From Cupriavidus sp. AU9028 (GTDB lineage Bacteria; Pseudomonadota; Gammaproteobacteria; Burkholderiales; Burkholderiaceae), in assembly GCF_019795295.1 (NCBI RefSeq), contig NZ_JAIMCG010000018.1:24481-88480 (forward strand): 64,000 nucleotides of DNA. Reading direction: 5' to 3'. Within the stretch, counting starts at the first letter, position 1. Each line of letters starts with the position of its first letter. The position numbers and the translations under genes are program-made. The notes under the pieces were generated by a model that was given only the letters and a program-made list of their open reading frames with translations, did no database searches and was not told where the DNA came from. Positions 44,065 to 54,776 of the stretch are shown piece after piece.

Positions 44065-44164
44065 GGAGTCTCCTGATGCTGCTTGTCTGCGATGTGGCTA
44101 GTGTAACCCTGCCAGCACTCGGGCGAACAGCCCCGAAAGTGGGACCGCGCGCCCGTTACCCCGC

Positions 44165-46864
44165 TTACTGGTCGCCGGTGTCCGGCTGCAGGGGCAGCAT
44201 GATTTTAAACGTACAGCCGACTCCATCGGCATTGTTCTCCACCCACAACCGGCCCTGGTGCGACTCGATGATCGAGCGGCAGATGTTCAGGCCCATGCCC
44301 ATGCCATCGGACTTGGTGCTGAAGAAGGGCTCGAACAGGCGTTCCTTGGTCGCTTCGTCCACGCCTGGACCCTGGTCGATCACGTCGATGCAGATGATCG
44401 GGCCGAACTCGCCGGTGTCGACATGGGCGTGCAGCCTGACCACGCCCGAGGCCCGCATCGCCGGCAGGCCTGCCATTGCTTCGACAGCGTTCTTCAGCAG
44501 GTTGACCAGCACCTGCTCGATCAGCACCGGGTCGACGAACAGCAGCAGCGGCGGAGGCGGCAGACGGGTCAGGATGGTGACCCGACGGCGGGTCGCCTCC
44601 AGGTCGGCGAGGCCGACTGCATCGGCGACGATCTCGTGCAGCGCGGTTTCGCGCCGCTGCGGCTGGCTGCGTTTGACGAAGCCGCGGATACGGCTGATGA
44701 TCGTGCCGGCCCGCACGGCCTGCGCCGAGGTCTTCTCCAGGATCGGCATCAGGTCCTCGGGGGTGCTGCGGCCCGAACGCAACCGCGCCACGGCGCCCAT
44801 GCAGTAGTTGTTGATCGCCGCCAGCGGCTGGTTCAGCTCGTGCGCCAGCGATGAAGCCATCTCGCCCATGGTGGTCAGGCGGCTGGTGAACTGCAGCCGT
44901 TCCTCATGCTGGCGCGCCATTTCCTCCGCGCCCTTGCGCACCGTGATGTCGGTGGCGATCTGCATCTGCGCGAGGTGGCCGTCGACCCACTGGATATAGC
45001 GGCGCCGCACTTCGAACCACTTCTGCATGTCGGGCACGTAGATCTCGCGCGCATCCGAGGAGTAGGGCATCAGCTCCGACGCGGGCAGGCCGGCGTAGGC
45101 ATCGACGAAGTCGGTATGGTCGCCGGTGACCTGTTCCTTCTCCACCTCGCCGCCCGCCAGCTTCAGATGGCCCTCGGCTTCCCAGCCGAACAGCTGGCGG
45201 TAGTAGCGGTTGGCGAACAGCAGCTCCGGCTTGTCGGTGGCCAGCACCGACACCGCGGCGTCCAGGCTTTCCAGCACGGTCGTGAAGCGTTCGTGCGCGG
45301 CGGCCAGTTCTTCGCGGGCCCGCTTGGGCTCGGTGATATCGGTCATCGAACTCATCCAGCCGGTATGGCGGCCGCGGCTGTCGATCAGCGGCGAGACGTA
45401 CATCCGTGCGAAGAAGCTGGTGCCGTCGCGGCGCATGACGCGCATCTCGTAACCGCCGGCCGGCGACTTGCCCTGCAGCGTCAGGTCGATCTGGCGCTGC
45501 ATCTCCTGCTGGTCGTTGGGCGGCCAGTAGGGGAAGGGCGGCACGCGGCCGACCAGGTCGTGCTCCTGCCAGCCGGTCATGCGGCAGAAGGCCGGATTGA
45601 CGTAGGTGATGCGGCCATTCAGGTCCAGCGCGCGCAGGCCGATCAGCATCGAGTTTTCCATCGCGCGCCGGAACGAGGTTTCGGCCAGCAGCGCGCGCTG
45701 CGCCTCGGAGCGGCGGCTGGTATGGCGCCACATGCTCCACAGGCTCCACAGCAGGAAGCAGGACAGGCCGACCACCAGCCACAGCAGCATGTTGTTGGGC
45801 AGGTTGGAGGCGGGCGGATAGGCGTCGGCACGCAGCGACAGCGAGTGGCCCGGCGGGTCCAGCAGCACCTCGTAGGACAGCGCGGTGGAGGGCACCGGCC
45901 GCAGCGAGGTGCTGGCGCGCAGCTGGTTGTTCTTGTCGATCAGCGAGAAGCGGTAGCGCTCGGTCAGCTCGGGCGGCAACAGATGGGTCAGGATGCCGTT
46001 GATCGAGTACAGCGCGCCGAGCGTGCCAAGGAACTCGTTGTCCCGCACGATCGGCACCTGCATCAGCATGAAGCTCTCGCCGCGCTCGTTGGTCAGCGGG
46101 CGCGAATACACCACGCGCTGGGTTTCGCGCGCGGTATCGAAGGTATCGAGGACGTCCGGCTCCAGCGCCTGGTCCTGCGTCTCGCGCAGGCGCGCGGCGA
46201 ACTCGGAGGTCGAGGGCAGCGACCAGCGGGCCCGGCGCGTGGCATCGAGCCAGTTGATGAAGACGATCTCCGGATTCTCGCGCAGCACCTCCTGCGCGGC
46301 CGTGCGATAGGCGCGCTGATCCATCTGCTGGGAGGCGATGTCGCGCGCCAGCGAGGCGAGCTGATCCTGGTTGCTCAGCAGCGACAGCCTGACGCGCTGC
46401 TGGGCCCACGCGGCATCCCGGTACAGCGCGTCGCGCTGCTGCTGCCGCTCGGTTTCATGCAGCGACCACAGGATGATGCCCATCGCGCCGGAGAACAGCA
46501 CGATGGCCACCAGCGGAATGAACATGAACCAGCTGGTGGCGACGAGGTTGCGCCAGCGCAGCCACCAGAGCCCCCGCGGCGGCCCGGCGAAGGGCCGCCC
46601 GCCGCCGTCCTCCGTATCGTCGTCGTTGCCCAGGCCTTCCAGGCTGTCCAGCGGCGTCAGGCTGCTCAACTGGTCGATCGGCGCATCCGAACCCTGGCCC
46701 GCGCGTGCCGCCGCTGCATTGCGTATCATGCCGCCCCCCGCGGCGCGCGCGTGCGGGCCGGCTTCCCCGGCCGAGTCGCGGCGCGCATGGGCGGCGTCGG
46801 GAGGAATCACGGTCGGGATCTGGCCGGGCAGCAGCCGGCGGGCAAAACGAAAGATGAAGGACAT
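44165..46864 (-). CDS. PAS-domain sensor histidine kinase
   Basis: An 899-residue membrane-anchored kinase. The N-terminal 95 residues are basic/acidic and low complexity, followed by a membrane helix (ATSWFMFIPLVAIVLFSGAMGIILW), an extracytoplasmic sensing region of about 240 residues and a second helix (NNMLLWLVVGLSCFLLWSLWSMWRH). Then come two PAS domains (around 395-510 and 530-660), a HisKA dimerisation domain with SLAHELNQPLAAINNY, and a GHKL ATPase with LVNLLKNAVEAM and FFSTKSDGMGMGLNICRSI. The DctB/FixL-like family often senses redox state or metabolites. The start ATG at 46864 is 448 bases from the aceE start. Confidence 0.92.
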   Translation of the reverse strand: MSFIFRFARRLLPGQIPTVIPPDAAHARRDSAGEAGPHARAAGGGMIRNAAAARAGQGSDAPIDQLSSLTPLDSLEGLGNDDDTEDGGGRPFAGPPRGLWWLRWRNLVATSWFMFIPLVAIVLFSGAMGIILWSLHETERQQQRDALYRDAAWAQQRVRLSLLSNQDQLASLARDIASQQMDQRAYRTAAQEVLRENPEIVFINWLDATRRARWSLPSTSEFAARLRETQDQALEPDVLDTFDTARETQRVVYSRPLTNERGESFMLMQVPIVRDNEFLGTLGALYSINGILTHLLPPELTERYRFSLIDKNNQLRASTSLRPVPSTALSYEVLLDPPGHSLSLRADAYPPASNLPNNMLLWLVVGLSCFLLWSLWSMWRHTSRRSEAQRALLAETSFRRAMENSMLIGLRALDLNGRITYVNPAFCRMTGWQEHDLVGRVPPFPYWPPNDQQEMQRQIDLTLQGKSPAGGYEMRVMRRDGTSFFARMYVSPLIDSRGRHTGWMSSMTDITEPKRAREELAAAHERFTTVLESLDAAVSVLATDKPELLFANRYYRQLFGWEAEGHLKLAGGEVEKEQVTGDHTDFVDAYAGLPASELMPYSSDAREIYVPDMQKWFEVRRRYIQWVDGHLAQMQIATDITVRKGAEEMARQHEERLQFTSRLTTMGEMASSLAHELNQPLAAINNYCMGAVARLRSGRSTPEDLMPILEKTSAQAVRAGTIISRIRGFVKRSQPQRRETALHEIVADAVGLADLEATRRRVTILTRLPPPPLLLFVDPVLIEQVLVNLLKNAVEAMAGLPAMRASGVVRLHAHVDTGEFGPIICIDVIDQGPGVDEATKERLFEPFFSTKSDGMGMGLNICRSIIESHQGRLWVENNADGVGCTFKIMLPLQPDTGDQ

Positions 46865-47311
46865 GGCGGGATTGACGACTTGGCGCCCAGTGTAGCTGCA
46901 ATGTTGCAGTGCGTCGCTTGGGGAAAGCGCCTATGCAAAATCCGGGTTTCTACCAATGAACCGCAAGCCTTTGTCAGTACTGGCTTTCCGGGTGTCTTGG
47001 TGCGTTGCGGCATTATTTCACATTACGAGAAACCATACCGTAATTTGAAAAAATGGCTTGTGCTGCCAAAACGGTATCCATAGAATCGGTGCGACCGAAC
47101 GATGTGGCAGGACGGCGGTCGGACCTTGTCCGGACCCGGCGCAATGCCGGCCCACCCGCCGCATCGTCGAACCGAATCCCGTCAGTCAGCGTCGGACCGG
47201 CCGGGACCCGAAGGGCGCGCGCGTACGCGCGCCATGCCGCCCGCGCGATGAAACGCGGGCGGTCAGACAGGGACCGCTGTTTTGCGCACGAATTCCTCAA
47301 GGAGACGATCC
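46865..47311. other. Divergent regulatory region between kinase and aceE
   Basis: No gene. It holds a -35/-10 pair for aceE (see below), an inverted repeat ATACCGT (47034-47040) with ACGGTAT (47071-47077), a 16-base palindrome (47217-47232), and a hairpin CCGCCCGCG/CGCGGGCGG (47237-47245 and 47254-47262) in the aceE leader, 49 bases before the ATG. Confidence 0.6.
47058..47086 (+). promoter_or_regulatory. Candidate aceE promoter
   Basis: TTGTGC (47058-47063) and TAGAAT (47081-47086) are 17 bases apart. The right half of the inverted repeat ATACCGT/ACGGTAT falls in the spacer, a fitting place for a repressor site. A leader of about 220 bases would result. Confidence 0.55.
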
Positions 47312-50002
47312 ATGTCCGCCGTACCAGAGCAGATCCTTGGCGCAGCCGCCGCCAACGATGGCGATCCCCAGGAAACCCAGGAGTGGCTCGAGGCCCTGCA
47401 GGGCGTGCTGGCCGCCGAAGGATCCGAACGCGCCGCGTTCCTGATCGACAAGCAGATCGAATATGCCCGCGTCAATGGCGTGACGCAGCCCTTCCACGCC
47501 GAAACGCCCTATATCAACACCATTCCGGTCGAGCAGCAGGCGCGCATCCCGGGTGACCAGGACATCGAGCACCGCATCCGCTCGTACTCGCGCTGGAACG
47601 CGATGGCGATGGTGCTGCGGGCCAACAAGCACACCAACGTCGGCGGCCATATCTCGTCGTACGCGTCGGCCGCGACGCTCTATGACGTCGGCTACAACCA
47701 CTTCTGGCACGCGCCGTCCGACAAGCACGGCGGCGACCTGGTCTTCGTGCAGGGCCACTCGGCGCCCGGCGTCTACTCGCGCGCCTTCCTGCTGGGCCGC
47801 CTGACCGAGGAGCAGCTCGACAACTTCCGCCAGGAAGTCGACGGCAAGGGCATCTCGTCGTACCCGCACCCGTGGCTGATGCCGGATTTCTGGCAGTTCC
47901 CGACGGTGTCGATGGGTCTGGGCCCGATCATGGCCATCTATCAGGCCCGCTTCATGAAATACCTGGAAAGCCGGGGCCTGGTGCCGAAGCTGGGCGAGCG
48001 CAAGGTGTGGGCGTTCCTTGGCGACGGTGAGACGGACGAGCCGGAATCGCTGGGCGCGATCGGCATGGCGGGGCGCGAGAAGCTGGACAACCTGGTCTTC
48101 GTCATCAACTGCAACCTGCAGCGCCTGGACGGCCCGGTGCGCGGCAACGGCAAGATCATCCAGGAGCTGGAGTCGGAATTCCGCGGCTCGGGCTGGAACG
48201 TGATCAAGGTAGTGTGGGGCAGCCGCTGGGATTCGCTGCTGGCCCGCGACACCAAGGGCCTGCTGATGAAGCGCATGATGGAATGCGTGGACGGCGAGTA
48301 CCAGACCTTCAAGGCGAAGAACGGCGCCTATGTGCGCGAGCATTTCTTCAATACGCCGGAACTGAAGGCGATGGTCGCCGACTGGTCCGACGATGACATC
48401 TGGCGCCTGAATCGCGGCGGCCACGACCCGCACAAGATCTACGCCGCCTACAAGGCCGCCAGCGAGCACAAGGGGCAGCCGACGCTGATCCTCGCCAAGA
48501 CCATCAAGGGCTATGGCATGGGCGACGCCGGCCAGGCGATGAACATCACCCACCAGCAGAAGAAGATGCCGGTGGAGGCGATTCGCCGCTTCCGCGATCA
48601 GTTCGAGATCCCGGTGCCGGACGACAAGCTGGAAGAGGTGCCCTATGTCACCTTCGAGGAAGGCTCGAAGGAGCTGGAGTACATGCGCGCCCGCCGCATG
48701 GAACTGGGCGGCTACCTGCCGGCGCGGCGCCAGAAGGCCGAGCCGCTGAAGGTGCCCGAGCTGGCCGCGTTCGAGGCGCTGCTCAAGGGCACGGGCGAAG
48801 GCCGCGAGGTCTCGACCACGATGGCGTTCGTGCGGATCCTGAACACGCTGCTCAAGGACAAGCAGATCGGCAAGCACGTGGTGCCCATCGTGCCGGACGA
48901 GTCGCGCACCTTCGGCATGGAAGGTCTGTTCCGCCAGATCGGCATCTGGAACCAGCAAGGCCAGAAGTACGTGCCGGAAGACCACGACCAGCTGATGTTC
49001 TACAAGGAGTCGGAAACCGGTCAGGTCCTGCAGGAAGGCATCAACGAGGCCGGCGCCATGTGCGACTGGATCGCCGCCGCCACGTCGTACTCGACGCACG
49101 GCGTGCAGATGATCCCGTTCTACATCTACTACTCGATGTTCGGCATCCAGCGGATCGGCGACCTGTGCTGGGCCGCGGCCGACATGCGCTCGCGCGGCTT
49201 CCTGCTGGGCGGCACCTCGGGCCGCACCACGCTGAACGGCGAGGGCCTGCAACACGAGGACGGCCATTCGCACGTGTTCCACGCGGCGATCCCGAACTGC
49301 ATCTCGTATGACCCGACCTTCCAGTACGAACTGGCGGTGATCGTGCAGGACGGCATGCGCCGCATGTACGCCGAGCAGGAAGACGTCTACTACTACCTGA
49401 CGGTGATGAACGAGAACTACGAGCATCCGGCCATGCCGGCTGGCGTGGAGCAGGACATCATCAAGGGCATGTACGCGTTCCGCAAGGGCGTCGAGAACAG
49501 CAACGCGCCGCGCGTGCAGCTGCTGGGCTCGGGCACCATCTTCCGCGAGGTGATGGCCGCCGCCGACCTGCTGAAGAAGGACTGGGGCGTCGAATCGGAT
49601 CTGTGGAGCTGCCCGAGCTTCACCGAGCTGGCCCGCGAAGGCCAGGCCGCCGAGCGCTGGAACCTGCTGCACCCGACCGAGACCCCGCGCGAGTCGTTCG
49701 TCACGCAGAAGCTCAAGTCCGTGCGCGGTCCGGTAATTGCCTCGACCGACTACGTGCGCGCCTTCGCCGAGCAGATCCGCCCGTTCGTGCCGCGCCGCTA
49801 CGTGGTGCTCGGCACCGACGGCTTCGGCCGCTCGGATACCCGCGAGAAGCTGCGCCACTTCTTCGAGGTCGATCGCCACTGGGTCACCGTCGCATCGCTG
49901 AAGGCCCTGGCCGACGAAGGCGCGATCGGGCATGACAAGGTGGCCGAGGCGATCCGCAAGTACAACCTCGACCCGAACAAGCCGAACCCGATGTCGGTCT
50001 GA
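47312..50002 (+). CDS. aceE: pyruvate dehydrogenase E1 component (homodimeric)
   Basis: An 896-residue thiamine-diphosphate enzyme that decarboxylates pyruvate and passes the acetyl group to the lipoyl E2. The ATG at 47312 follows AAGGAG; a start ten codons earlier is out of family. It contains the TPP-binding motif GDGETDEPESLG...NLVFVINCNLQRLDGPVRGN and the E1-homodimer signatures GRTTLNGEGLQHEDGHSH and PGVYSRAFLLGRL. Length is normal for betaproteobacterial AceE. It heads the aceE-aceF-lpdA operon; aceF begins 178 bases downstream. Confidence 0.98.
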   Translation: MSAVPEQILGAAAANDGDPQETQEWLEALQGVLAAEGSERAAFLIDKQIEYARVNGVTQPFHAETPYINTIPVEQQARIPGDQDIEHRIRSYSRWNAMAMVLRANKHTNVGGHISSYASAATLYDVGYNHFWHAPSDKHGGDLVFVQGHSAPGVYSRAFLLGRLTEEQLDNFRQEVDGKGISSYPHPWLMPDFWQFPTVSMGLGPIMAIYQARFMKYLESRGLVPKLGERKVWAFLGDGETDEPESLGAIGMAGREKLDNLVFVINCNLQRLDGPVRGNGKIIQELESEFRGSGWNVIKVVWGSRWDSLLARDTKGLLMKRMMECVDGEYQTFKAKNGAYVREHFFNTPELKAMVADWSDDDIWRLNRGGHDPHKIYAAYKAASEHKGQPTLILAKTIKGYGMGDAGQAMNITHQQKKMPVEAIRRFRDQFEIPVPDDKLEEVPYVTFEEGSKELEYMRARRMELGGYLPARRQKAEPLKVPELAAFEALLKGTGEGREVSTTMAFVRILNTLLKDKQIGKHVVPIVPDESRTFGMEGLFRQIGIWNQQGQKYVPEDHDQLMFYKESETGQVLQEGINEAGAMCDWIAAATSYSTHGVQMIPFYIYYSMFGIQRIGDLCWAAADMRSRGFLLGGTSGRTTLNGEGLQHEDGHSHVFHAAIPNCISYDPTFQYELAVIVQDGMRRMYAEQEDVYYYLTVMNENYEHPAMPAGVEQDIIKGMYAFRKGVENSNAPRVQLLGSGTIFREVMAAADLLKKDWGVESDLWSCPSFTELAREGQAAERWNLLHPTETPRESFVTQKLKSVRGPVIASTDYVRAFAEQIRPFVPRRYVVLGTDGFGRSDTREKLRHFFEVDRHWVTVASLKALADEGAIGHDKVAEAIRKYNLDPNKPNPMSV

Positions 50003-50180
50003 CCGGCTGTCACTCCCGCGAACCCCCCAGGCACGGCAACCCCCCGCGCCCGGACCGCGACGGAGCCGCCCTTGTGGCGCTTCCGGCACGGACCGGGCGC
50101 GAGGCGTGACAGGGGCGGGCAGGCGCTCGAAGCCGACGCCACCGCTGCCTGTGCGTGCCGTCCTGTCCAGGAGACACTGA

Positions 50181-51857
50181 ATGAGTCAAGCGATTGAAAT
50201 CAAGGTGCCGGATATCGGCGACTACGACGCCGTTCCCGTCATCGAAGTACACGTGAAGCCGGGCGATACCATCAACGCGGAAGATGCGCTGGTGACGCTG
50301 GAGTCCGACAAGGCGACCATGGACGTGCCGTCGCCGCGTGGCGGCACCGTCAAGGAAGTGAAGATCAAGGTCGGAGACAATGTCTCCGAGGGCTCGGTGC
50401 TGGTGATGCTGGAGCCCGCCGAAGGCGGCGCTGCTGCTCCTGCCCCCGCCGCCTCGACGCCCGCGCCCGCACCGGCGGCGGAAACGAAGCTCGAATCGGC
50501 GCCCGCTGCCGCGCCTGCCGCAGCCCCTGCCGCCGGTGGCGGCGCGGGCGGCACGATCGAGGTCAAGGTCCCCGATATCGGCGACTATGACGGCGTGCCG
50601 GTGATCGAGATCCACGTCAAGCCGGGCGATACCATCCAGGCCGAGGACGCGCTGATCACGCTGGAGTCCGACAAGGCCACCATGGACGTGCCGTCGCCGT
50701 CCGCCGGTGTGGTCAAGGAGATCAAGGTCAAGGTCGGGGACAACGTCGCCGAAGGCACGCTGATCCTGACGCTGGAAGCGCAGGGGGCTGCGCCGGCTGC
50801 CGCCCCCGCGGCGGCTCCGGCCCCGGCTCCTGCTGCCGCACCGTCGCCGGCTCCCGCAGCCGCCGCTCCCGCCGCTGCACCTGCCGCTGCCGCCTCGGCT
50901 ACGGCGCCGGCCCCCGCTGGCGTATCGGGCAAGGCTGCCCATGCCAGTCCCTCGGTGCGCAAGTTCGCGCGCGAGCTGGGCGTGGACGTGTCGCGCGTGC
51001 CGGGCACCGGTCCCAAGGGCCGCATCACCCAGGAAGACGTGCAGCGCTACGTCAAGGGCGTGATGAGCGGCCAGGCCGCGGCCCCCACGCAGGCGGCCGC
51101 AGCCGGTGCGGGCGGCGGTGGCGAGCTGAACCTGCTGCCGTGGCCGAAGGTCGATTTCACCCGCTACGGCGAAATCGAGAGCAAGCCGCTGTCGCGCATC
51201 AAGAAGCTGTCGGGCGCGAACCTGCATCGCAACTGGGTCATGATCCCCCACGTCACCAACCATGACGAGGCGGACATTACCGAGCTGGAAGCGTTCCGCG
51301 TGCAGCTGAACAAGGAATACGAGAAGCAGGGCGTCAAGGTGACCATGCTGGCCTTCATGATCAAGGCCACCGTTGCCGCGCTGAAGAAGTTCCCGAACTT
51401 CAATGCCTCGCTGGAAGGCGAGAACCTGATCCTGAAGAAGTACTTCAACGTCGGCTTTGCCGCGGACACGCCGAATGGGCTGGTGGTGCCGGTGATCAAG
51501 GACGCTGACAGGAAGGGCGTGATCGAGATCGCGCAGGAGATGGCCGAACTGGCCAAGCTGGCGCGCGACGGCAAGCTGAAGCCGGACCAGATGCAGGGCG
51601 GCTGTTTCTCGATCTCGTCGCTGGGCGGGATCGGCGGGACCTACTTCACGCCGATCATCAATGCGCCCGAAGTGGCGATCATGGGCGTGTGCAAGTCGTA
51701 CCAGAAGCCCGTCTGGGACGGCAAGCAGTTCGTGCCGCGCCTGACCCTGCCGCTATCGCTGTCGTGGGATCACCGCGTGATCGATGGCGCCGAGGCGGCC
51801 CGCTTCAATACCTATTTTGGCCAGCTGCTGGCCGACTTCCGTCGCATCCTGCTGTAA
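50181..51857 (+). CDS. aceF: pyruvate dehydrogenase E2, dihydrolipoamide acetyltransferase
   Basis: A 558-residue E2 with two N-terminal lipoyl domains (residues 1-77 and about 120-195, each with the lipoylated Lys in [10 protein letters not shown]), joined by Ala/Pro linkers, then a peripheral subunit-binding domain ([33 protein letters not shown]) and a catalytic domain ending in [17 protein letters not shown] with the active-site His and Asp. It forms the core of the complex and transfers acetyl to CoA. The ATG at 50181 has an AGGAGA site upstream. Confidence 0.98.
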   Translation: MSQAIEIKVPDIGDYDAVPVIEVHVKPGDTINAEDALVTLESDKATMDVPSPRGGTVKEVKIKVGDNVSEGSVLVMLEPAEGGAAAPAPAASTPAPAPAAETKLESAPAAAPAAAPAAGGGAGGTIEVKVPDIGDYDGVPVIEIHVKPGDTIQAEDALITLESDKATMDVPSPSAGVVKEIKVKVGDNVAEGTLILTLEAQGAAPAAAPAAAPAPAPAAAPSPAPAAAAPAAAPAAAASATAPAPAGVSGKAAHASPSVRKFARELGVDVSRVPGTGPKGRITQEDVQRYVKGVMSGQAAAPTQAAAAGAGGGGELNLLPWPKVDFTRYGEIESKPLSRIKKLSGANLHRNWVMIPHVTNHDEADITELEAFRVQLNKEYEKQGVKVTMLAFMIKATVAALKKFPNFNASLEGENLILKKYFNVGFAADTPNGLVVPVIKDADRKGVIEIAQEMAELAKLARDGKLKPDQMQGGCFSISSLGGIGGTYFTPIINAPEVAIMGVCKSYQKPVWDGKQFVPRLTLPLSLSWDHRVIDGAEAARFNTYFGQLLADFRRILL

Positions 51858-51882
51858 GCGGCGCCGGCCAGAGGAGCAAAGC

Positions 51883-53697
51883 ATGAGTGTGATCGAGGTC
51901 AAGGTTCCGGATATCGGCGATTTCGATGCCGTGGAAGTGATCGAGGTGCTGGTCAAGGCCGGCGATACGGTCGAGGAAGAGCAGTCGCTGATCGTGCTGG
52001 AGTCGGACAAGGCCAGCATGGACGTGCCGTCCTCGTCCGCCGGCAAGGTGGTCGAGGTCAAGGTCAAGGTGGGCGACAAGGTGTCGAAGGGCACGGTGAT
52101 CTGCACAGTGGAAGCGGCCGCGCAGGCGGCAGCCCCGGCCGCAGCCCCGGCCGCAGCCCCGGCCGCGGCACCGGCTGCGCCGGCTCCGGCGCCCGCTGCA
52201 GCGCAGGCCCCGGCGGCAACGCCGGCGCCGGCCCCGGCTGCGGCGACGCACGGCGGCGGCGCCGACATCCAGTGCGAGATGCTGGTGCTTGGCGCCGGTC
52301 CCGGCGGCTACTCGGCGGCCTTCCGCAGCGCCGACCTTGGCATGCAGACGGTGCTGGTCGAGCGCTATTCGACGCTGGGCGGCGTCTGCCTGAACGTGGG
52401 CTGCATTCCGTCCAAGGCGCTGCTGCACAACGCAGCGGTGATCGACGAGGCGAAGGCGCTGGCCGCGCACGGCATCGTCTTCGGTGACGCAAAGATCGAC
52501 CTGGACGGCCTGCGCAAGTACAAGGATTCGGTGGTCGGCAAGCTGACCGGCGGCCTGGCCGGCATGGCCAAGGCGCGCAAGGTGCAGGTGGTGCGCGGCG
52601 TCGGCACCTTCCTCGACCCCAATCACCTGGAAGTGCAGGAGACTGGCGGCGACGGCAAGGATGCGAGCGGCAAGAAGACGGTCATCCGCTTCGAGAAGGC
52701 GATCATCGCGGCAGGCAGCCAGGCGGTGAAGCTGCCGTTCATCCCGGAAGACCCGCGCATCGTCGATTCGACCGGCGCGCTGGAGCTGCGCGAGATTCCC
52801 AAGCGCATGCTGGTGATCGGTGGCGGCATCATCGGCCTGGAGATGGCGACGGTCTATTCGACGCTGGGCGCCAGCATCGACGTGGTGGAAATGCTCGACG
52901 GCCTGATGCAGGGCGCGGACCGCGACCTGGTCAAGGTCTGGGAGAAGATGAACAAGCATCGCTTCGACAAGGTAATGCTCAAGACCAGGACGGTCGGCGT
53001 CGAGGCGAAGGCAGATGGCATCCATGTCCGCTTCGAGGGCGAACAGGCGCCGGCCGAGCCGCAGCGCTACGACATGGTGCTGGTGTCGGTGGGCCGCGCG
53101 CCCAATGGCAAGCGCATCGGTGCGGAGAAGGCCGGGGTTGCGGTCACCGAGCGCGGTTTCATCGAGGTCGACCAGCAGATGCGCACCAACGTGCCGCACA
53201 TCTTCGCCATCGGCGATATCGTCGGGCAGCCGATGCTCGCCCACAAGGCGGTGCACGAAGGCCATGTCGCCGCGGAAGCCGCGCACGGCGAGAAGGCGTA
53301 CTTCGACGCGAAGCAGATTCCGTCCGTCGCCTACACCGATCCGGAAGTGGCCTGGGCCGGCCTGACCGAAGAGCAATGCAAGGAGCAGGGCATCAAGTAC
53401 GGCAAGGGCGTGTTCCCCTGGGCCGCTTCGGGCCGGGCGATCGCCAACGGGCGCGACGAAGGCTTCACCAAGCTGATCTTCGATGAGGAAACCCACCGCA
53501 TCATCGGCGGGGGCATCGTCGGCACCCATGCCGGCGACCTGATCGGCGAGGTGTGCCTGGCGATCGAAATGGGCGCCGATGCCGTCGATATCGGTCGTAC
53601 CATCCATCCGCACCCGACGCTGGGCGAATCGGTGGGCATGGCGGCGGAGATCTACGAAGGTGTCTGCACGGACGTGCCGCCGCCGCGCAAGCGTTGA
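51883..53697 (+). CDS. lpdA: dihydrolipoyl dehydrogenase (E3) with N-terminal lipoyl domain
   Basis: A 604-residue E3 enzyme. It has one lipoyl domain at residues 1-76 ([10 protein letters not shown] again) fused by an Ala/Pro linker to the flavoprotein core: [18 protein letters not shown] (FAD), the redox-active disulfide [13 protein letters not shown], a second Rossmann fold [13 protein letters not shown], and the C-terminal HPHPTLGES with the His/Glu pair. The fused lipoyl domain is a known variant of betaproteobacterial and neisserial E3 proteins. It is the last gene of the operon, 25 bases after aceF. Confidence 0.97.
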   Translation: MSVIEVKVPDIGDFDAVEVIEVLVKAGDTVEEEQSLIVLESDKASMDVPSSSAGKVVEVKVKVGDKVSKGTVICTVEAAAQAAAPAAAPAAAPAAAPAAPAPAPAAAQAPAATPAPAPAAATHGGGADIQCEMLVLGAGPGGYSAAFRSADLGMQTVLVERYSTLGGVCLNVGCIPSKALLHNAAVIDEAKALAAHGIVFGDAKIDLDGLRKYKDSVVGKLTGGLAGMAKARKVQVVRGVGTFLDPNHLEVQETGGDGKDASGKKTVIRFEKAIIAAGSQAVKLPFIPEDPRIVDSTGALELREIPKRMLVIGGGIIGLEMATVYSTLGASIDVVEMLDGLMQGADRDLVKVWEKMNKHRFDKVMLKTRTVGVEAKADGIHVRFEGEQAPAEPQRYDMVLVSVGRAPNGKRIGAEKAGVAVTERGFIEVDQQMRTNVPHIFAIGDIVGQPMLAHKAVHEGHVAAEAAHGEKAYFDAKQIPSVAYTDPEVAWAGLTEEQCKEQGIKYGKGVFPWAASGRAIANGRDEGFTKLIFDEETHRIIGGGIVGTHAGDLIGEVCLAIEMGADAVDIGRTIHPHPTLGESVGMAAEIYEGVCTDVPPPRKR

Positions 53698-53742
53698 GAT
53701 GACTCGGTTGGCGGGGATGCTGCCGCCACCGAAGGCGCAACG

Positions 53743-53770
53743 GAAGGCTCGCCGCGAGGCGGGCCTTCTT
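53743..53770 (+). terminator. Probable terminator of the pyruvate dehydrogenase operon
   Basis: An imperfect stem AAGGCTCGCC with GGCGGGCCTT around GCGA, followed by CTTCTTCG. The T-run is short, so this may be only partly effective. Confidence 0.5.
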
Positions 53771-53858
53771 CGCATCGAGAAATGCAATTAACCGCCAGGC
53801 TCTCAAACCTACCACTAGATCGCGGCCGGGCAGCGGCGGGGCCGGGTTAGACACTGGT

Positions 53859-54776
53859 ATGGATTTCGACGCAATCACCGTATTCGTCAAGGTGGTGGAA
53901 GCGGGCAGCTTCGCCGCCGCGGCGCGCCAGCTCGGCATGCCGAAGACCACGGTCAGCGCCCGCGTGGCCGCGCTGGAGAAGCGGCTGGGCGTCAGCCTGA
54001 TCCAGCGCACGACGCGGAACCTGCGCATGACCGAGGCCGGCGAGGCCTACTTCCGCCATTGCGTCAACGCGGTGCGGGAGATCGAACTGGGCGAGGCAGC
54101 GCTGCTGCAAGCGCGGGAACGGCCGGGCGGGCTGCTGCGGATCACCGCGCCGTTCGATGTTGGGCATACGGTGCTGCCACCGATTATCGAGGCGTATCTG
54201 CGGCGCTATCCCGGTACCCGGGTGGAGATGCGCCTGACCAACGAAATGCTCGACCTGATTGCCGACGGCATCGACCTCGCGCTTCGTGCAGGGGTGCTGA
54301 AGGACTCCTCGCTGGTCGCGCGCCGCTTCTTCGGTCTTGAGGTCGGGTTGTGGGCGTCGCCGGAATATCTGCTGGCATTGCAGGACCAGCGCGGCGCGCT
54401 GCGGCAGCCCGATGACTTGCGCGGCTGCCGCTTCGTTGCCCGCAGCGGAGTGCAGGAAATCGCGCTGACCGATGGCGGCACGCGCGTGCGACTGCCGGTC
54501 GCCAGCCGCGTTACCGCCGACGACTTCGAAGCGGTCAAGGCGTTGGCGCTGCTCGGCGAGGGCGTGGCATGGCTGCCCGATTTCCTTGCGCACGAGGCGG
54601 CCGTGGCCGGATCGTTGGTACGGGTGCTGCCCGGCTGGCGGATGGACGCCGTGGGCGCCTTCTATTTCGTCTATCCGCGGCAGGCGTATACGGCGCCGTC
54701 GGTCACGGCTTTCATCGAGATGGCGCTCGAATGGGCGCGCAAGGCGGAAGAGGGCGAACAACGCCCTGCGGGCTAG
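53859..54776 (+). CDS. LysR-family transcriptional regulator
   Basis: A 305-residue LTTR. The winged helix [58 protein letters not shown] is at residues 1-58, with an effector-binding domain after it. The pattern is of the clade near DsdC/YafC-like general regulators, which often control oxidoreductase or efflux genes. No LysR-type divergent partner exists: the upstream neighbour is lpdA in the same direction. Its stop codon overlaps that of the convergent ferredoxin gene (54773-54776). Confidence 0.93.
   Translation: MDFDAITVFVKVVEAGSFAAAARQLGMPKTTVSARVAALEKRLGVSLIQRTTRNLRMTEAGEAYFRHCVNAVREIELGEAALLQARERPGGLLRITAPFDVGHTVLPPIIEAYLRRYPGTRVEMRLTNEMLDLIADGIDLALRAGVLKDSSLVARRFFGLEVGLWASPEYLLALQDQRGALRQPDDLRGCRFVARSGVQEIALTDGGTRVRLPVASRVTADDFEAVKALALLGEGVAWLPDFLAHEAAVAGSLVRVLPGWRMDAVGAFYFVYPRQAYTAPSVTAFIEMALEWARKAEEGEQRPAG

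Noticed and set aside
47297-50089. A 930-codon open frame antisense to aceE
   Set aside because: Pure GC-bias shadow of a certain gene; His/Val/Arg-rich with no recognisable fold.
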